64,000 bases of DNA, from positions 31,358 to 95,357 of the forward strand of contig JAIBEY010000084.1 of the NCBI GenBank assembly GCA_019459525.1, in the 5' to 3' direction. Below, in pieces: positions 26,221 through 34,785 of the stretch. Both the position numbers and the translations under genes were made by a program. Within the stretch, counting starts at the first letter, position 1. Every line of letters begins with the position of its first letter. The notes below the pieces were generated by a model. The model ran no database searches and was not told the origin of the DNA. It was given only the letters and a program-made list of their open reading frames with translations. The stretch is from Prolixibacteraceae bacterium. GTDB lineage: Bacteria > Bacteroidota > Bacteroidia > Bacteroidales > Prolixibacteraceae.

Positions 26221-27183
26221 TCAATCAATTCGTGATGCCTGTGAATCCACCTGATTTACGGGCATTTTTGTTTTGTGGAGTTCGCTGCGGTATATCAGAA
26301 AAAGTAAAAATCCAACAATAGCCATACTGAAAATAGCCAATGGAAGTTGTTCGGTTCCTGTGCCCCATTCTTCCACATCTTTAGAAATAACTCCTTTCCC
26401 AATAAAATAATAGCCCAGTACACCCATCGCATTATTTACAAAATGAGCCAGAATAGGCACCCACATCGTTCCGGTCCAAACCAAAAGGTATCCGAACATC
26501 GCCCCCAAGGCCATTCGTGGCAAAAAACCATAAAACTGCATGTGCATGGCGCTAAACAAAAACGCAGTGATCCAAATCCCCCAATGGTAATTTTTAGTCC
26601 AATTGGTTAAAATGCGTTGAATAACCCCGCGAAACATCAATTCCTCACCCAACGCCGGAAGGATGGCAATCATAAACAGATTAAACATTAATCCGGGAAT
26701 AGTCTCTACATTCATAAATTTTTCAACCATCAGTTCGGCTGCATCTTCCATTGTCCGCATCCAGTTCTCCAACCCGGCAAGAGATTCAGGAAACGACATT
26801 TGACTATTAATAGCTCCTAAAAAATTAATAAACGGGATGACGAATAATAAAGAAATGGCTGCAAAAAAATACGAATTCGGTTTGGTCGAACGGTTAATCT
26901 GTAAATATTCGCCAACGTTTTCGTGATAGAGATGAGCCAGAATAAAAGGTGGCACTACAAACAATCCAATTGATTGAACAACCTGAAAATATTTAAGAAA
27001 ATTAATGCTTTCCGGAGTATTTGCAGTAGCCGAAATGCTCGACATCATTCCTTCCATTCCAAAAAAAGGAATGGCAACCAACATGGCCACCACCATAAAT
27101 ATTAACACTGAAGCAACCATTACAAAAAGGGCAAACATCAATTGGGGAAAGGGTTTCATTCCGCGAAAGGCAGTAGTGGCCAT
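26221..27183 (-). CDS. CPBP-family intramembrane glutamic protease
   Basis: Polytopic membrane protease of the CAAX-protease/Abi (Rce1-like) family, 320 residues, with about eight hydrophobic segments. Motif 1 is EELMFRGVIQRIL (catalytic Glu pair and Arg, near residue 180), motif 2 is FLFSAMHMQFYG (His) and motif 3 is HFVNNAMGVLGYY (His/Asn). The substrate is unknown; relatives process peptides or act in stress or immunity. It stands alone between the 25480 gene and the DinB gene. A long hydrophilic loop near residues 125-150 is unusual but not disruptive. Confidence 0.92.
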   Translation of the reverse strand: MATTAFRGMKPFPQLMFALFVMVASVLIFMVVAMLVAIPFFGMEGMMSSISATANTPESINFLKYFQVVQSIGLFVVPPFILAHLYHENVGEYLQINRSTKPNSYFFAAISLLFVIPFINFLGAINSQMSFPESLAGLENWMRTMEDAAELMVEKFMNVETIPGLMFNLFMIAILPALGEELMFRGVIQRILTNWTKNYHWGIWITAFLFSAMHMQFYGFLPRMALGAMFGYLLVWTGTMWVPILAHFVNNAMGVLGYYFIGKGVISKDVEEWGTGTEQLPLAIFSMAIVGFLLFLIYRSELHKTKMPVNQVDSQASRID

Positions 27184-27292
27184 AGCATCGTTTTTTATTC
27201 AGGAGCAAAGATAAGTTTATATAAATACCAAAACATCAGAGGCCCGAAGTCCCTAAGTATTTCTTAAAGTTGAGTTGCTTAACGTTGTTTTT

Positions 27293-27775
27293 CTATTGCT
27301 TTGAGTTGATCAAAACTTCAATCTCTTTCAGGTGCAACTCAAAGTGAGGTAAATATCCTTCAATGTTTTGGCGCAGCGAAATAAGTTCCGACTCACTGCT
27401 TTGCCATTGGTTCTGGAGTTTGGCCACATCCACATTTCGGATAACATGAACCAGATGCAGGTTGGTATATTTCCAAAGGTAAACCAGCGTTGCCCAGTCT
27501 TCGTGCTGGTAATCCTGAATAGCGATCCATCGGTCGTTGTTACCGTGGGTGGCGTAATTGGGGAAAGAACACGGATCTTCGCGGTATTGCAGATGGATGA
27601 TCCGGTGGGTATTGTTAGATGCAGAATCGACCAAATGACCTAGAATCTGACGGATACTCCGGTTCTGGCTATTCTTCCGGTCGGTAATGATTTCTTCTGA
27701 AAGTGCCAGCAATCGGGATTCCCATTCTTCCAATAAGCGAAGAATGATTTGACATGAGGTTTCGAATGGATTCAT
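27293..27775 (-). CDS. DinB-family protein
   Basis: A 160-residue four-helix-bundle protein of the DinB/YfiT metal-binding superfamily; members act as thiol S-transferases or are uncharacterised. The first metal His is in QILGHLVDSASNNTHRI (near residue 46) and the C-terminal pair is in HFELHLKEIE (near 143-147), giving the usual three-His pattern. No partner gene hints at a substrate. Divergent from the Old Yellow Enzyme gene. Confidence 0.88.
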   Translation of the reverse strand: MNPFETSCQIILRLLEEWESRLLALSEEIITDRKNSQNRSIRQILGHLVDSASNNTHRIIHLQYREDPCSFPNYATHGNNDRWIAIQDYQHEDWATLVYLWKYTNLHLVHVIRNVDVAKLQNQWQSSESELISLRQNIEGYLPHFELHLKEIEVLINSKQ

Positions 27776-27896
27776 AATTGATTCTTCTGATTGAAGTTTT
27801 TGATTTCAATATTATTTTGTACTTGCGAGACTAAAAATAATCAAACTTTTCATACCCTCCCTTGTTTACTTGTATTTACATATAAAAACAGAAAAC

Positions 27897-28985
27897 ATGA
27901 AAGCGTACAAGTTATTTACGCCTGAAAAGGTAGGTTCTATTGAAGTCAAAAATCGGATTGTAATGGCTCCAATGACCCGGTGCAGGGCAATTGGAAATGT
28001 ACCCAATGATTTAATGGCAGACTATTATAAACAGCGTTCCGGTGCAGGTTTAATTATTACCGAAGGAACTTCCCCATCACAGAACGGGCTGGGATATGCC
28101 CGCATTCCAGGAATGTTTAGCCCGCAACAGGTTGAAGGCTGGAAAAAGGTAACCCATGCCGTACATCAGGGAGGAGGAAGAATATTTGTTCAATTGATGC
28201 ACACCGGGAGGATCAGTCATTTGCTTAATATGCCTGAAGGAGCTGAAGTTTTGGCTCCATCGGCTGTAAAACCTGGCGGACAAATGTGGACTGACGCAGC
28301 AATGATGCAGGACTTTCCTGTTCCAAAAGCGATGACCACGGAAGATTTGGCCAGCACAAAAGCCGAATTTGTGGCGGCATCACAAAATGCCATGAAAGCA
28401 GGATTCGACGGGGTAGAGCTACATGCCGCTAACGGCTATTTACTCGAACAGTTCCTGTCGCCTGTAAGCAACATCCGGACCGATAATTATGGTGGAAGCA
28501 TCGAGAATCGCTGTCGGTTTGTTATTGAGGTGGTTACAGCAGTCGCCGAAGCTATTAGTAAAGACAAAACTGCCATACGGTTATCTCCGTATGGGGTGGC
28601 CAGTGACATGCCTCATTACCCTGAAATTGATGCGACTTACAATTACCTTTCAGGGCAACTCGATAAGCTCGGAATCGCTTATATTCACGTGGTCGATCAT
28701 TCGGCGATGGGCGCTCCTGCGGTGCCAGAAGCGGTGAAAAAGATTATCAGGAATAATTTCAAGAACACGATTATTCTTTCCGGTGGTTACGAAAAAGAAC
28801 GTGCAGAATCTGATCTTCAAAGCGGATTGGGAGACCTGGTAGCATTTGGCCGTCCATTCATCAACAATCCTGATTTAGTAGAAAGGATGCAAAACAATTG
28901 GTCTTTATCTGAAACACTCAACATGGACCAGTTCTACACTGCCGACGAAAAGGGCTATACCGATTATCCGTTATACCAAAACTAA
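27897..28985 (+). CDS. Old Yellow Enzyme family alkene reductase
   Basis: FMN-dependent NAD(P)H:flavin oxidoreductase of the NemA/OYE class, 362 residues, reducing activated alkenes such as N-ethylmaleimide or enones. Motifs: IVMAPMTRCRAIGNVPNDLMADYYKQR at the N-terminus, LIITEGTSPSQNGLGYARIPG, FVQLMHTGRISH (FMN), the FDGVELHAANGYLLEQFLSP His/Asn pair with Tyr, and the phosphate-binding ILSGGY and LVAFGRPFINNPDLV. I set the start at the ATG 27897 (MKAYKLFTPEKVGSIE). It is alone and closed by a terminator; the physiological substrate is unknown. Confidence 0.95.
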   Translation: MKAYKLFTPEKVGSIEVKNRIVMAPMTRCRAIGNVPNDLMADYYKQRSGAGLIITEGTSPSQNGLGYARIPGMFSPQQVEGWKKVTHAVHQGGGRIFVQLMHTGRISHLLNMPEGAEVLAPSAVKPGGQMWTDAAMMQDFPVPKAMTTEDLASTKAEFVAASQNAMKAGFDGVELHAANGYLLEQFLSPVSNIRTDNYGGSIENRCRFVIEVVTAVAEAISKDKTAIRLSPYGVASDMPHYPEIDATYNYLSGQLDKLGIAYIHVVDHSAMGAPAVPEAVKKIIRNNFKNTIILSGGYEKERAESDLQSGLGDLVAFGRPFINNPDLVERMQNNWSLSETLNMDQFYTADEKGYTDYPLYQN

Positions 28986-29000
28986 CTGTAAAATACATGC

Positions 29001-29050
29001 TCGGGTGGATCGATTGATTGAAAATCGTTTCACCCGATTTTTCATTTTTT
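29001..29050 (+). terminator. Terminator of the OYE gene
   Basis: TCGGGTG / CACCCGA stem with a long partly paired loop, followed by ATTTTTCATTTTTTTT. Confidence 0.8.
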
Positions 29051-29069
29051 TTGTTTCCGTATTAAATTG

Positions 29070-29077
29070 TACTTTTG
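29070..29077 (+). promoter_or_regulatory. -7 box of the queuosine operon
   Basis: TACTTTTG matches TAnnTTTG exactly, placing transcription start near 29084, just upstream of the riboswitch candidate. Confidence 0.55.
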
Positions 29078-29097
29078 CGCCGAGCTTTCGGGTGAAA

Positions 29098-29130
29098 GCC
29101 GTGTACTTGGTAACCACGTAAAAAACAAGA
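29098..29130 (+). ncRNA. preQ1-I riboswitch (candidate)
   Basis: The RNA reads as stem CGTG/CACG enclosing loop TACTTGGTAAC, followed by the A-rich tail TAAAAAACAAG. The tail CAAG can pair with loop CTTG to make the H-type pseudoknot of preQ1-I aptamers. The loop end GTAAC followed by the stem matches the Thermoanaerobacter tengcongensis aptamer, whose Cys-like specificity nucleotide is the C of GTAAC. The tail ends 3 nt before the start codon of the queuosine-precursor transporter gene, so binding should block translation. A separate hairpin (GCTTTC GGGT GAAAGC) precedes it. Gene context (yhhQ, queC, queF) fits. Confidence 0.8.
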
Positions 29131-29132
29131 AA

Positions 29133-29813
29133 ATGAAAAGAGAAGTATCTGTATTGTTTATGCTTGCTGGCATTTTATTTGCCACCTGTTTGTTGATTTC
29201 CAACATTCTAGCCACCAAAATTTTATTGATTGGACCTTGGGCAGCACCTGCCGGAGTGCTTATTTTCCCCATTGCTTACATCCTGAATGATGTGATTACG
29301 GAAGTGTGGGGCTTCGGCAAAGCGCGCTTAATTATCTGGACCGGTTTTGCCGTAAATATTCTGGCTGTACTGTTCTTTACTATGGGAATCGCTATTCCCG
29401 GAGCGCCTTTCTGGCAAAACCAGGAAGCATTTTCAACTGTTCTGGGCAACACTCCCCGAATTGTTGTAGCCAGTTTAAGCGCCTATTTAATCGGCTCGTT
29501 CCTGAATGCTTTTGTGATGAGCCGGATGAAAGTGGCCACCAAAGGTAAAGGCTTTTCTGCGCGGGCCATTTTGTCAACCTTGGTTGGAGAAAGCGCTGAC
29601 TCGTTGATCTTTATAAGCATTGCTTTTATCGGAGTCTTTCCGATTGGTTTATTAATCACCATGATTTTTACCCAGGCTATGCTAAAAACGGTTTACGAAA
29701 TCCTGATTTTACCGGTAACCATCGGGGTAGTCAACTTCGTGAAACGAATTGAAGGAACTGACACATTCGACACCAACTTATCTTACAATCTGTTCAGGGT
29801 AAAAGAGATTTAA
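29133..29813 (+). CDS. yhhQ: Queuosine precursor transporter (VUT/YhhQ family)
   Basis: Inner-membrane importer of queuosine precursors (preQ0/preQ1) of the YhhQ/vitamin uptake transporter family; 226 residues with about six hydrophobic segments. Recognisable pieces are [12 protein letters not shown], the conserved [21 protein letters not shown] and [18 protein letters not shown]. The track ORF starts at 29067, but that would run through the riboswitch; the true start is the ATG at 29133 (MKREVSVLF). Two nucleotides separate it from queC, so one operon makes and imports 7-deazaguanine bases. Confidence 0.94.
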   Translation: MKREVSVLFMLAGILFATCLLISNILATKILLIGPWAAPAGVLIFPIAYILNDVITEVWGFGKARLIIWTGFAVNILAVLFFTMGIAIPGAPFWQNQEAFSTVLGNTPRIVVASLSAYLIGSFLNAFVMSRMKVATKGKGFSARAILSTLVGESADSLIFISIAFIGVFPIGLLITMIFTQAMLKTVYEILILPVTIGVVNFVKRIEGTDTFDTNLSYNLFRVKEI

Positions 29814-29815
29814 TC

Positions 29816-30469
29816 ATGAGTAAAGCATTAGTTGTTTTTTCCGGAGGACAGGATTCAACCACCTGCCTTTTCTGGGCATTGAAGGAATTTAGTGAGGTGG
29901 AAACGCTGTGTTTCGACTACGGTCAACGGCACAGCATCGAACTGGAAGCAGCCCGTGGAATTGCTGAAAAAGCAGGTGTTCCGTTTACCTTGCTGAACCT
30001 GGATTTACTGAAACAAATCACCCACAATTCGCTAACCGACAAGGCAATGAATGTGGAAGAAAATAAACCGGACAATCGTCCGCCAAACACGCTGGTCGAA
30101 GGGCGTAACATGCTGTTCCTGACGTTCGCGGCCATTTTTGCCAAAGGGAAAAACATTCCAAACCTGGTTACTGGAGTGGGACAGGCCGATTACAGCGGTT
30201 ACCCTGATTGCCGCGACGAGTTTATCCGTTCGTTGAATCAAACGCTGAATCTGTCGATGGACTACGAGTTCACCATTCATACGCCTCTGATGTGGAAATC
30301 GAAACAAGACATCTGGGCTTTATCCGACGAGCTGGGCGTATTTGAATTGGTTCGCACCCAAACCGTAACCTGCTACAACGGCATTAAAGGCGACGGCTGC
30401 GGCCATTGCCCGGCTTGCCAACTGAGGCGAAATGGATTGGAAAACTATTTACTTCAAAGAACCCAGTGA
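29816..30469 (+). CDS. queC: 7-cyano-7-deazaguanine synthase
   Basis: Converts 7-carboxy-7-deazaguanine to preQ0 with ATP and ammonia in queuosine synthesis. Adenine-nucleotide alpha-hydrolase P-loop [14 protein letters not shown] lies near residue 10. The middle motifs [19 protein letters not shown] and [18 protein letters not shown] are conserved, and the C-terminal zinc site is C near residue 187 with the [13 protein letters not shown] cluster. Its 217 residues are normal. The hairpin at 30466-30496 overlaps its stop codon. Confidence 0.97.
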   Translation: MSKALVVFSGGQDSTTCLFWALKEFSEVETLCFDYGQRHSIELEAARGIAEKAGVPFTLLNLDLLKQITHNSLTDKAMNVEENKPDNRPPNTLVEGRNMLFLTFAAIFAKGKNIPNLVTGVGQADYSGYPDCRDEFIRSLNQTLNLSMDYEFTIHTPLMWKSKQDIWALSDELGVFELVRTQTVTCYNGIKGDGCGHCPACQLRRNGLENYLLQRTQ

Positions 30470-30496
30470 GGGCTTCACTCAAAGTGAAACCCTCAC
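30466..30496 (+). repeat. Hairpin between queC and queF without a T-run
   Basis: GTGAGGGCTTCACT / AGTGAAACCCTCAC (one A/C mismatch) with a CAA loop overlaps the queC stop. It lacks a T-run, so it may stabilise or attenuate the transcript and need not terminate it. The core is nearly identical to the rfbB terminator hairpin. Confidence 0.7.
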
Positions 30497-30554
30497 TACA
30501 AAATACAATACTTTGATTCTTAGTGTCTTTGTGGCAGAATTAAAAATTTAAACT

Positions 30555-31025
30555 ATGAGTGAATTAAAAAATCTCGGAAACGAAAGCAAATACCTGTTTG
30601 AATACAGCACCGAAATGTTGGAAAGCTTCGACAACAAACATCCGGAAAACGATACTATGGTAAAGTTCAATTGTCCCGAATTTACCAGCCTCTGCCCCAT
30701 TACCGGCCAACCCGATTTTGCGACCATTTATCTGAGTTACATTCCAGACCAGAAATTGGTAGAAAGTAAAAGTTTAAAGCTCTACCTGTTCAGTTTCCGA
30801 AACCATGGTGCTTTTCACGAAGACTGCATGAATATCATCATGAAAGACCTGATTGCGCTGATGGACCCCAAGTACATCGAAGTTTGGGGAAAATTTCTAC
30901 CGCGCGGAGGTCTAAGCATCGATCCCTACTGCAACTACGGAAAACCTGGCACTAAGTACGAGCAAATGGCAGAATACCGTATGATGAACCACGATTTGTA
31001 TCCGGAGAAAGTGGATAACCGATAA
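30555..31025 (+). CDS. queF: NADPH-dependent 7-cyano-7-deazaguanine reductase
   Basis: Reduces preQ0 to preQ1, the base inserted into tRNA by TGT. Unimodular YkvM-type QueF of 156 residues. The catalytic Cys is in [14 protein letters not shown] (near residue 55), the QueF motif is [24 protein letters not shown] and the C-terminal Arg/Gly segment is [13 protein letters not shown]. Third gene of the queuosine block, 85 nt after queC. The preQ1 it makes is the ligand expected to repress the upstream transporter mRNA. Confidence 0.97.
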   Translation: MSELKNLGNESKYLFEYSTEMLESFDNKHPENDTMVKFNCPEFTSLCPITGQPDFATIYLSYIPDQKLVESKSLKLYLFSFRNHGAFHEDCMNIIMKDLIALMDPKYIEVWGKFLPRGGLSIDPYCNYGKPGTKYEQMAEYRMMNHDLYPEKVDNR

Positions 31026-31040
31026 CTTATTTTTCGCAAA

Positions 31041-31075
31041 AAATGCGGCAAATAAATCGATTATTTGCCGCATCA
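31041..31075 (-). terminator. Hairpin between queF and clpP genes
   Basis: Perfect 13-bp stem ATGCGGCAAATAA / TTATTTGCCGCAT. On the minus strand it is followed by TTTTTTGCG, so it terminates the clpP-like gene; on the plus strand there is no T-run. Confidence 0.8.
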
Positions 31076-31113
31076 GGATCATTAAAGTTATTTCGTTATG
31101 AACGAGAACGTTC

Positions 31114-31710
31114 CTACATTTTGAAGATTCCATCCACGATTCCGTATTCGACTGATTCTTTAGCGTTCATCCAGTAATCGCGTTCAAAATCTTTTAAGAT
31201 TTGTTGGAGAGGCTGGTTACAGTTTTTTGCCAGAATCTCTGCCGATAATGTTTTCGTTTTCAGGATTTGTTTGGCATGAATCTCCAGATCGCTGGCACGG
31301 CCCTGTAGATAACCAATACTGGGTTGGTGGATCATCACTTCGCCCAACGGATAAATGAACCGCTGACCTTTTTCTCCGGCAGATAAAAGCAAAGAACCCA
31401 TGGATGCAGCAAGTCCCATACAAACGGTTGAAACCGGCGAAGAGATCAGGTTCATGGTATCCAAAATTGAAAATCCGGAGGTAACCATTCCTCCCGGACT
31501 ATTAATGAAAAAGGTAATTTTTTCTCCCGGCTTATCCGATTCGAGGTAAAGTAATTTGCTTACGATGTCCTGAGCCGAATCATCGTCAACCTGACCCCAA
31601 AGGAATATCTTGCGCTGCTCCAAAAATTTCAACTCTACTTTTTTCTGGATCGATGGTTTTTTCCCTGTTTCTTCAGGTTCTTCATCTTCGTTCATTTTTC
31701 TGGCTTTCAT
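31114..31710 (-). CDS. clpP: ClpP-family serine protease (paralogue)
   Basis: Proteolytic subunit of the Clp protease, 198 residues. Catalytic triad: Ser in GLAASMGSLLLSAG (near residue 102), His in VMIHQPSIGYLQG (near 127) and Asp in DFERDYWMNA (near 176). The N-terminus is charged and atypical (MNEDEEPEETGKKPS), and the divergence from standard ClpP suggests the second ClpP form that many Bacteroidota carry. There is no adjacent clpX or tig gene, which also fits a paralogue. The start could also be the second Met at residue 6. Confidence 0.9.
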   Translation of the reverse strand: MKARKMNEDEEPEETGKKPSIQKKVELKFLEQRKIFLWGQVDDDSAQDIVSKLLYLESDKPGEKITFFINSPGGMVTSGFSILDTMNLISSPVSTVCMGLAASMGSLLLSAGEKGQRFIYPLGEVMIHQPSIGYLQGRASDLEIHAKQILKTKTLSAEILAKNCNQPLQQILKDFERDYWMNAKESVEYGIVDGIFKM

Positions 31711-31750
31711 GCTTATTATAAATTAGTTAAACATCTTTTAAACACAGATA

Positions 31751-31758
31751 CAAAAGTA
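31751..31758 (-). promoter_or_regulatory. -7 box of the clpP-like gene
   Basis: TACTTTTG on the minus strand, an exact TAnnTTTG match, 41 bp upstream of the ATG. A TTG lies 16 nt further upstream. Confidence 0.5.
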
Positions 31759-31898
31759 AATGCATCCGAATCATCAACTTTTCTTTGATGAGAAAGAAAC
31801 TTGAATCGGATTTTAAAAGTACGATTATTTTCTGATCAGAGCCGAAGGTAAGGAATTGTTTTTAGATGTTTGGCCTAATAAACAACCGGAAATAGCAC

Positions 31899-32312
31899 TT
31901 AATTTTTCTGAATCAACAGGGTAATCAACAGATCTTCAGCGTTAGAATCTGTTCCGAATTTGGGATAGGGTTTGGCATCAACAATCTTCATGGTAAACCC
32001 ATCAGGTACTTTTTGCTGGTCGCTTAATACCGTGTGCAATTCAAAAGTAGATTTGTTCTGGTTAACAGTCAACTCACCTTTCACGGTTACTTCTCCCGAC
32101 CAAATACAGACCACTCCTTCCGGGCAGCGCGAATCGCTGATTTCCTTAATCTGTAAGGTATATTGGCCGTCAGCCGAAGTGTAAAGCTTATTGACACGGA
32201 AAGTTGATTCTTTACCAACTGCAAATACCGGGTCGAGAACAGTTTCTTCGCAACCCATTCCGGCAAAAAGGAAAAAAACAAGGAGATATTTGATGGCTGA
32301 CAGTGTTTTCAT
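31899..32312 (-). CDS. Small lipoprotein, function unknown
   Basis: A 137-residue secreted lipoprotein with a signal peptide ending FLFAGMGC (lipid-attached Cys near 21). The mature part is a compact beta-rich domain with the conserved motif ISDSRCPEGVVCIWSGEVTV, whose two Cys probably form a disulfide. It resembles many small Bacteroidota lipoproteins with a (D/S)RCP...C.W.G signature and no assigned role. It lies upstream of the clpP-like gene in the same direction, 188 nt apart, and is divergent from dusB. Confidence 0.82.
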   Translation of the reverse strand: MKTLSAIKYLLVFFLFAGMGCEETVLDPVFAVGKESTFRVNKLYTSADGQYTLQIKEISDSRCPEGVVCIWSGEVTVKGELTVNQNKSTFELHTVLSDQQKVPDGFTMKIVDAKPYPKFGTDSNAEDLLITLLIQKN

Positions 32313-32486
32313 TTTGAATGTGTTTGGTATGGACTAAGACGACAAAAGTGACCTCTTAGTTGCGTAAAGGTATCGAAATTAATGTACATGGGCGCAAAAG
32401 ACAAAAGGACATAAATCCGAAATTATCTGAATTTGAATTTTATGCTCAAACAATTGGGTGCGTATGTACTTGTGAACTCTTTAAAC

Positions 32487-32494
32487 TAACTTTG
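32487..32494 (+). promoter_or_regulatory. dusB -7 box
   Basis: TAACTTTG, an exact TAnnTTTG match, 24 bp upstream of the GTG start. Confidence 0.5.
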
Positions 32495-32517
32495 CACATT
32501 CAAATAAATACAGAACT

Positions 32518-33531
32518 GTGAAAATCGGAAATATTGATTTAGGGGAGATGCCGCTGTTTTTGTCGCCTATGGAAGATGTGACATACAAATCGTTTCGGTA
32601 CATGTGCAAAAAGTATGGAGCCGATGTGATGTACACCGAGTTTGTTTCGTCGGAAGCGCTGATCCGCGACATTCAGAAAACCAAACAAAAAATGACCTTG
32701 TTCGATTTCGACCGACCTGTGGCTATCCAGATTTACGGGCACGACATCCATTCGATGGTTGAAGCCGCCAAGTTGGCTGAAGAATCGCAGCCCGATTTTA
32801 TCGACATCAATTTTGGGTGCCCCATGAAAAAGATTGTCAAGAAAGGAGCCGGGGCATGTATGTTGCAAACCCCTGAGCTGATGCAGGAAATGACAGCCGC
32901 TATTGTAAAAGCTGTGAAATTGCCGGTAACAGCTAAAACCCGGTTGGGTTGGGACGAAAACAATAAGATTATTGTCGAGGTCGCCGAACGAATGCAGGAT
33001 GCCGGGGTTTCGGCATTGGCGATTCATGGCCGGACCCGTAGCCAGTTATATACTGGCGAAGCCGACTGGGCAATGATTGGTGAAGTAAAAAACTGCCAGA
33101 GAATTCATATTCCGATCATTGGGAATGGTGATATCAACGGGCCGGAAAAAGCCAAATCGTCTCTGGAGAAAAGTGGGGTAAACGGATTGATGATTGGACG
33201 TGGGGCGATTGGCCGTCCATGGATTTTCAATGAAATAAAACACTACTTTAAAACAGGGGAACTGTTGCCCCCTCCTTTGGTTTCGGAGGTGGTCGGGCAT
33301 GTTCGCGAACACCTGGCCTTATCTGTCGAATCAAGAGACAACGCTCTCAGCGGAATTCTGATGATGCGTCGCCATTTTGCCAGATATTTTCCGACATTGC
33401 CCAATTTTCGGGAGCATCGAATCCGGTTGCTCCAGGCCGGAACACTCGAAGCAGTTCAGGAATCGCTGAATTTAATAGAAGAACTTTATGGCGATGTTCG
33501 TGTTGATTATGAAAATGTAAGCTTAAAATAG
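32518..33531 (+). CDS. dusB: tRNA-dihydrouridine synthase (DusB-like)
   Basis: FMN- and NADPH-dependent reduction of uridines in the tRNA D-loop. TIM-barrel N-terminus LFLSPMEDVTYKSFRYMCKKYG, catalytic-Cys motif INFGCPMKKIVKKGAGACML (near residue 101), AIHGRTRSQLYTGEADW, PIIGNGDINGPEKA and the GLMIGRGAIGRPWIF phosphate site. The start is GTG, with no ATG upstream, and 337 residues is normal. It begins a run of four same-direction genes (dusB, DUF1232, TauE-like, methyltransferase) with gaps of 43, 3 and 2 nt. The functional link between them is unclear. Confidence 0.95.
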   Translation: MKIGNIDLGEMPLFLSPMEDVTYKSFRYMCKKYGADVMYTEFVSSEALIRDIQKTKQKMTLFDFDRPVAIQIYGHDIHSMVEAAKLAEESQPDFIDINFGCPMKKIVKKGAGACMLQTPELMQEMTAAIVKAVKLPVTAKTRLGWDENNKIIVEVAERMQDAGVSALAIHGRTRSQLYTGEADWAMIGEVKNCQRIHIPIIGNGDINGPEKAKSSLEKSGVNGLMIGRGAIGRPWIFNEIKHYFKTGELLPPPLVSEVVGHVREHLALSVESRDNALSGILMMRRHFARYFPTLPNFREHRIRLLQAGTLEAVQESLNLIEELYGDVRVDYENVSLK

Positions 33532-33542
33532 CAGGAGGCAGA

Positions 33543-33570
33543 GAGCATGGAGCATGGAGCAAAGAGCATG
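33543..33570 (+). repeat. Four tandem heptamers GAGCATG
   Basis: Four adjacent 7-mers: GAGCATG, GAGCATG, GAGCAAA, GAGCATG, between the dusB stop and the start of the DUF1232 gene at 33575. The last copy ends 4 nt before the start codon. Confidence 0.9.
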
Positions 33571-33574
33571 AAAA

Positions 33575-34024
33575 ATGAAAAAATTTAGGACCATACAAAT
33601 CGGGGCCAACCTGTACAGCCTGTTTGCTGATGAATTCAAATCGGCCAAATACCGGAAACATTATTCGGATACCTCATTTTGGGATAAACTGAAAAGGGTC
33701 GCGAAAGTTTCCGGAATGAAGGTGGTATATCCGGCACTTTTGCTGCATTACCTCATGAAATCGGACGATGTGCCTCTTAAAGCCAAACTGATTTTATCGG
33801 CAGCTTTAGGTTATTTTATCCTACCCATCGATTTTATTCCCGATTTTGCGCCCTTGCTTGGCTTTACTGACGATTTGGGCGTATTGCTGCTGATTATTCG
33901 GCAAATGGCTGTTTACATTACGCCAGAAATCAGGAAACAAGCCCGCGAGCATGTTCGCAAATGGTTCGGAGAAACCGACAGCACCGAATTGGATATGCTG
34001 GATAAAGAGTACACGAAATCTTAA
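33575..34024 (+). CDS. DUF1232 (YkvA-like) membrane protein
   Basis: A 149-residue protein of the YkvA family, function unknown. The conserved block KLILSAALGYFILPIDFIPDFAPLLGFTDDLGVLLLIIRQM near residues 70-110 contains the family signature PIDFIPD and one or two hydrophobic hairpins. The N-terminal ~40 residues are charged. The start lies just after the heptamer repeat. It is followed after 3 nt by the TauE-like gene, so probably co-transcribed. Confidence 0.88.
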   Translation: MKKFRTIQIGANLYSLFADEFKSAKYRKHYSDTSFWDKLKRVAKVSGMKVVYPALLLHYLMKSDDVPLKAKLILSAALGYFILPIDFIPDFAPLLGFTDDLGVLLLIIRQMAVYITPEIRKQAREHVRKWFGETDSTELDMLDKEYTKS

Positions 34025-34027
34025 TAC

Positions 34028-34783
34028 ATGGAACTTCTCTCCTCGTTACACATCAACACCCTCGAATGGACCATTATTATGGCTTGCGGTATGCTCATTG
34101 GTATGTCGAAAGTGGGGGTTCCCGGCGTTTCGATGATTGCGGTTCCGGCGCTGGCTTTTATCTTCGGGGCCAAACAATCAACCGGCGTATTGCTCCCCAT
34201 CCTGATGATGGCCGATATTTTTGGCGTGGCTTACTACCGCCGTCATGCCAACTGGGGGCACCTGGTCAAAGTCATTCCTTGGGCCGTTGTTGGATTGATT
34301 CTGGCCCTTTGGATTGGCAAAATGGTCAACGACGAGCAATTTAAAAATTTGATTGCTATCCTCGTTTTTTTAAGCATTGGGTTAATGTTGTGGCAAGACA
34401 AACGAAAATCCAAAAATCTATTTCCGGACAAGTGGTGGTTTGCAGCAGCCATGGGTATTTTGGGAGGTTTTGCTACCATGATTGGCAATGTAGCCGGCCC
34501 CGTCTTTGCCATTTACTTATTGGCCATGCACCTACCCAAAAACAGTTTTATTGGCACCAGCGCCTGGTTTTTCATGATCATCAATTTCACCAAATTTCCG
34601 TTACAGCTTTTCGTTTGGGATAATATCAACACCGAAACACTGATGATTGACCTGGTAACTCTTCCGGCTATCGCGCTGGGCGCGTTTATCGGATTCAAAG
34701 TTGTTAAAATCATTCCTGAACATACCTACCGCGGATTCGTTATAGTGATTACTGCAATTTCGGCATTCTTACTTTTAATCTAA
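34028..34783 (+). CDS. TauE/SafE-family sulfite exporter-like permease
   Basis: Inner-membrane protein of 251 residues with about eight helices, of the TauE/SafE/YfcA family that moves sulfite, sulfoacetate or other organosulfur anions. The two family half-motifs are visible: GMLIGMSKVGVPGVSMIAVPAL in the first half and GFATMIGNVAGPVFAIYLLAM in the second, each starting a four-helix repeat. The substrate is unknown. It lies 2 nt before a methyltransferase gene. Confidence 0.9.
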   Translation: MELLSSLHINTLEWTIIMACGMLIGMSKVGVPGVSMIAVPALAFIFGAKQSTGVLLPILMMADIFGVAYYRRHANWGHLVKVIPWAVVGLILALWIGKMVNDEQFKNLIAILVFLSIGLMLWQDKRKSKNLFPDKWWFAAAMGILGGFATMIGNVAGPVFAIYLLAMHLPKNSFIGTSAWFFMIINFTKFPLQLFVWDNINTETLMIDLVTLPAIALGAFIGFKVVKIIPEHTYRGFVIVITAISAFLLLI

Positions 34784-34785
34784 TT

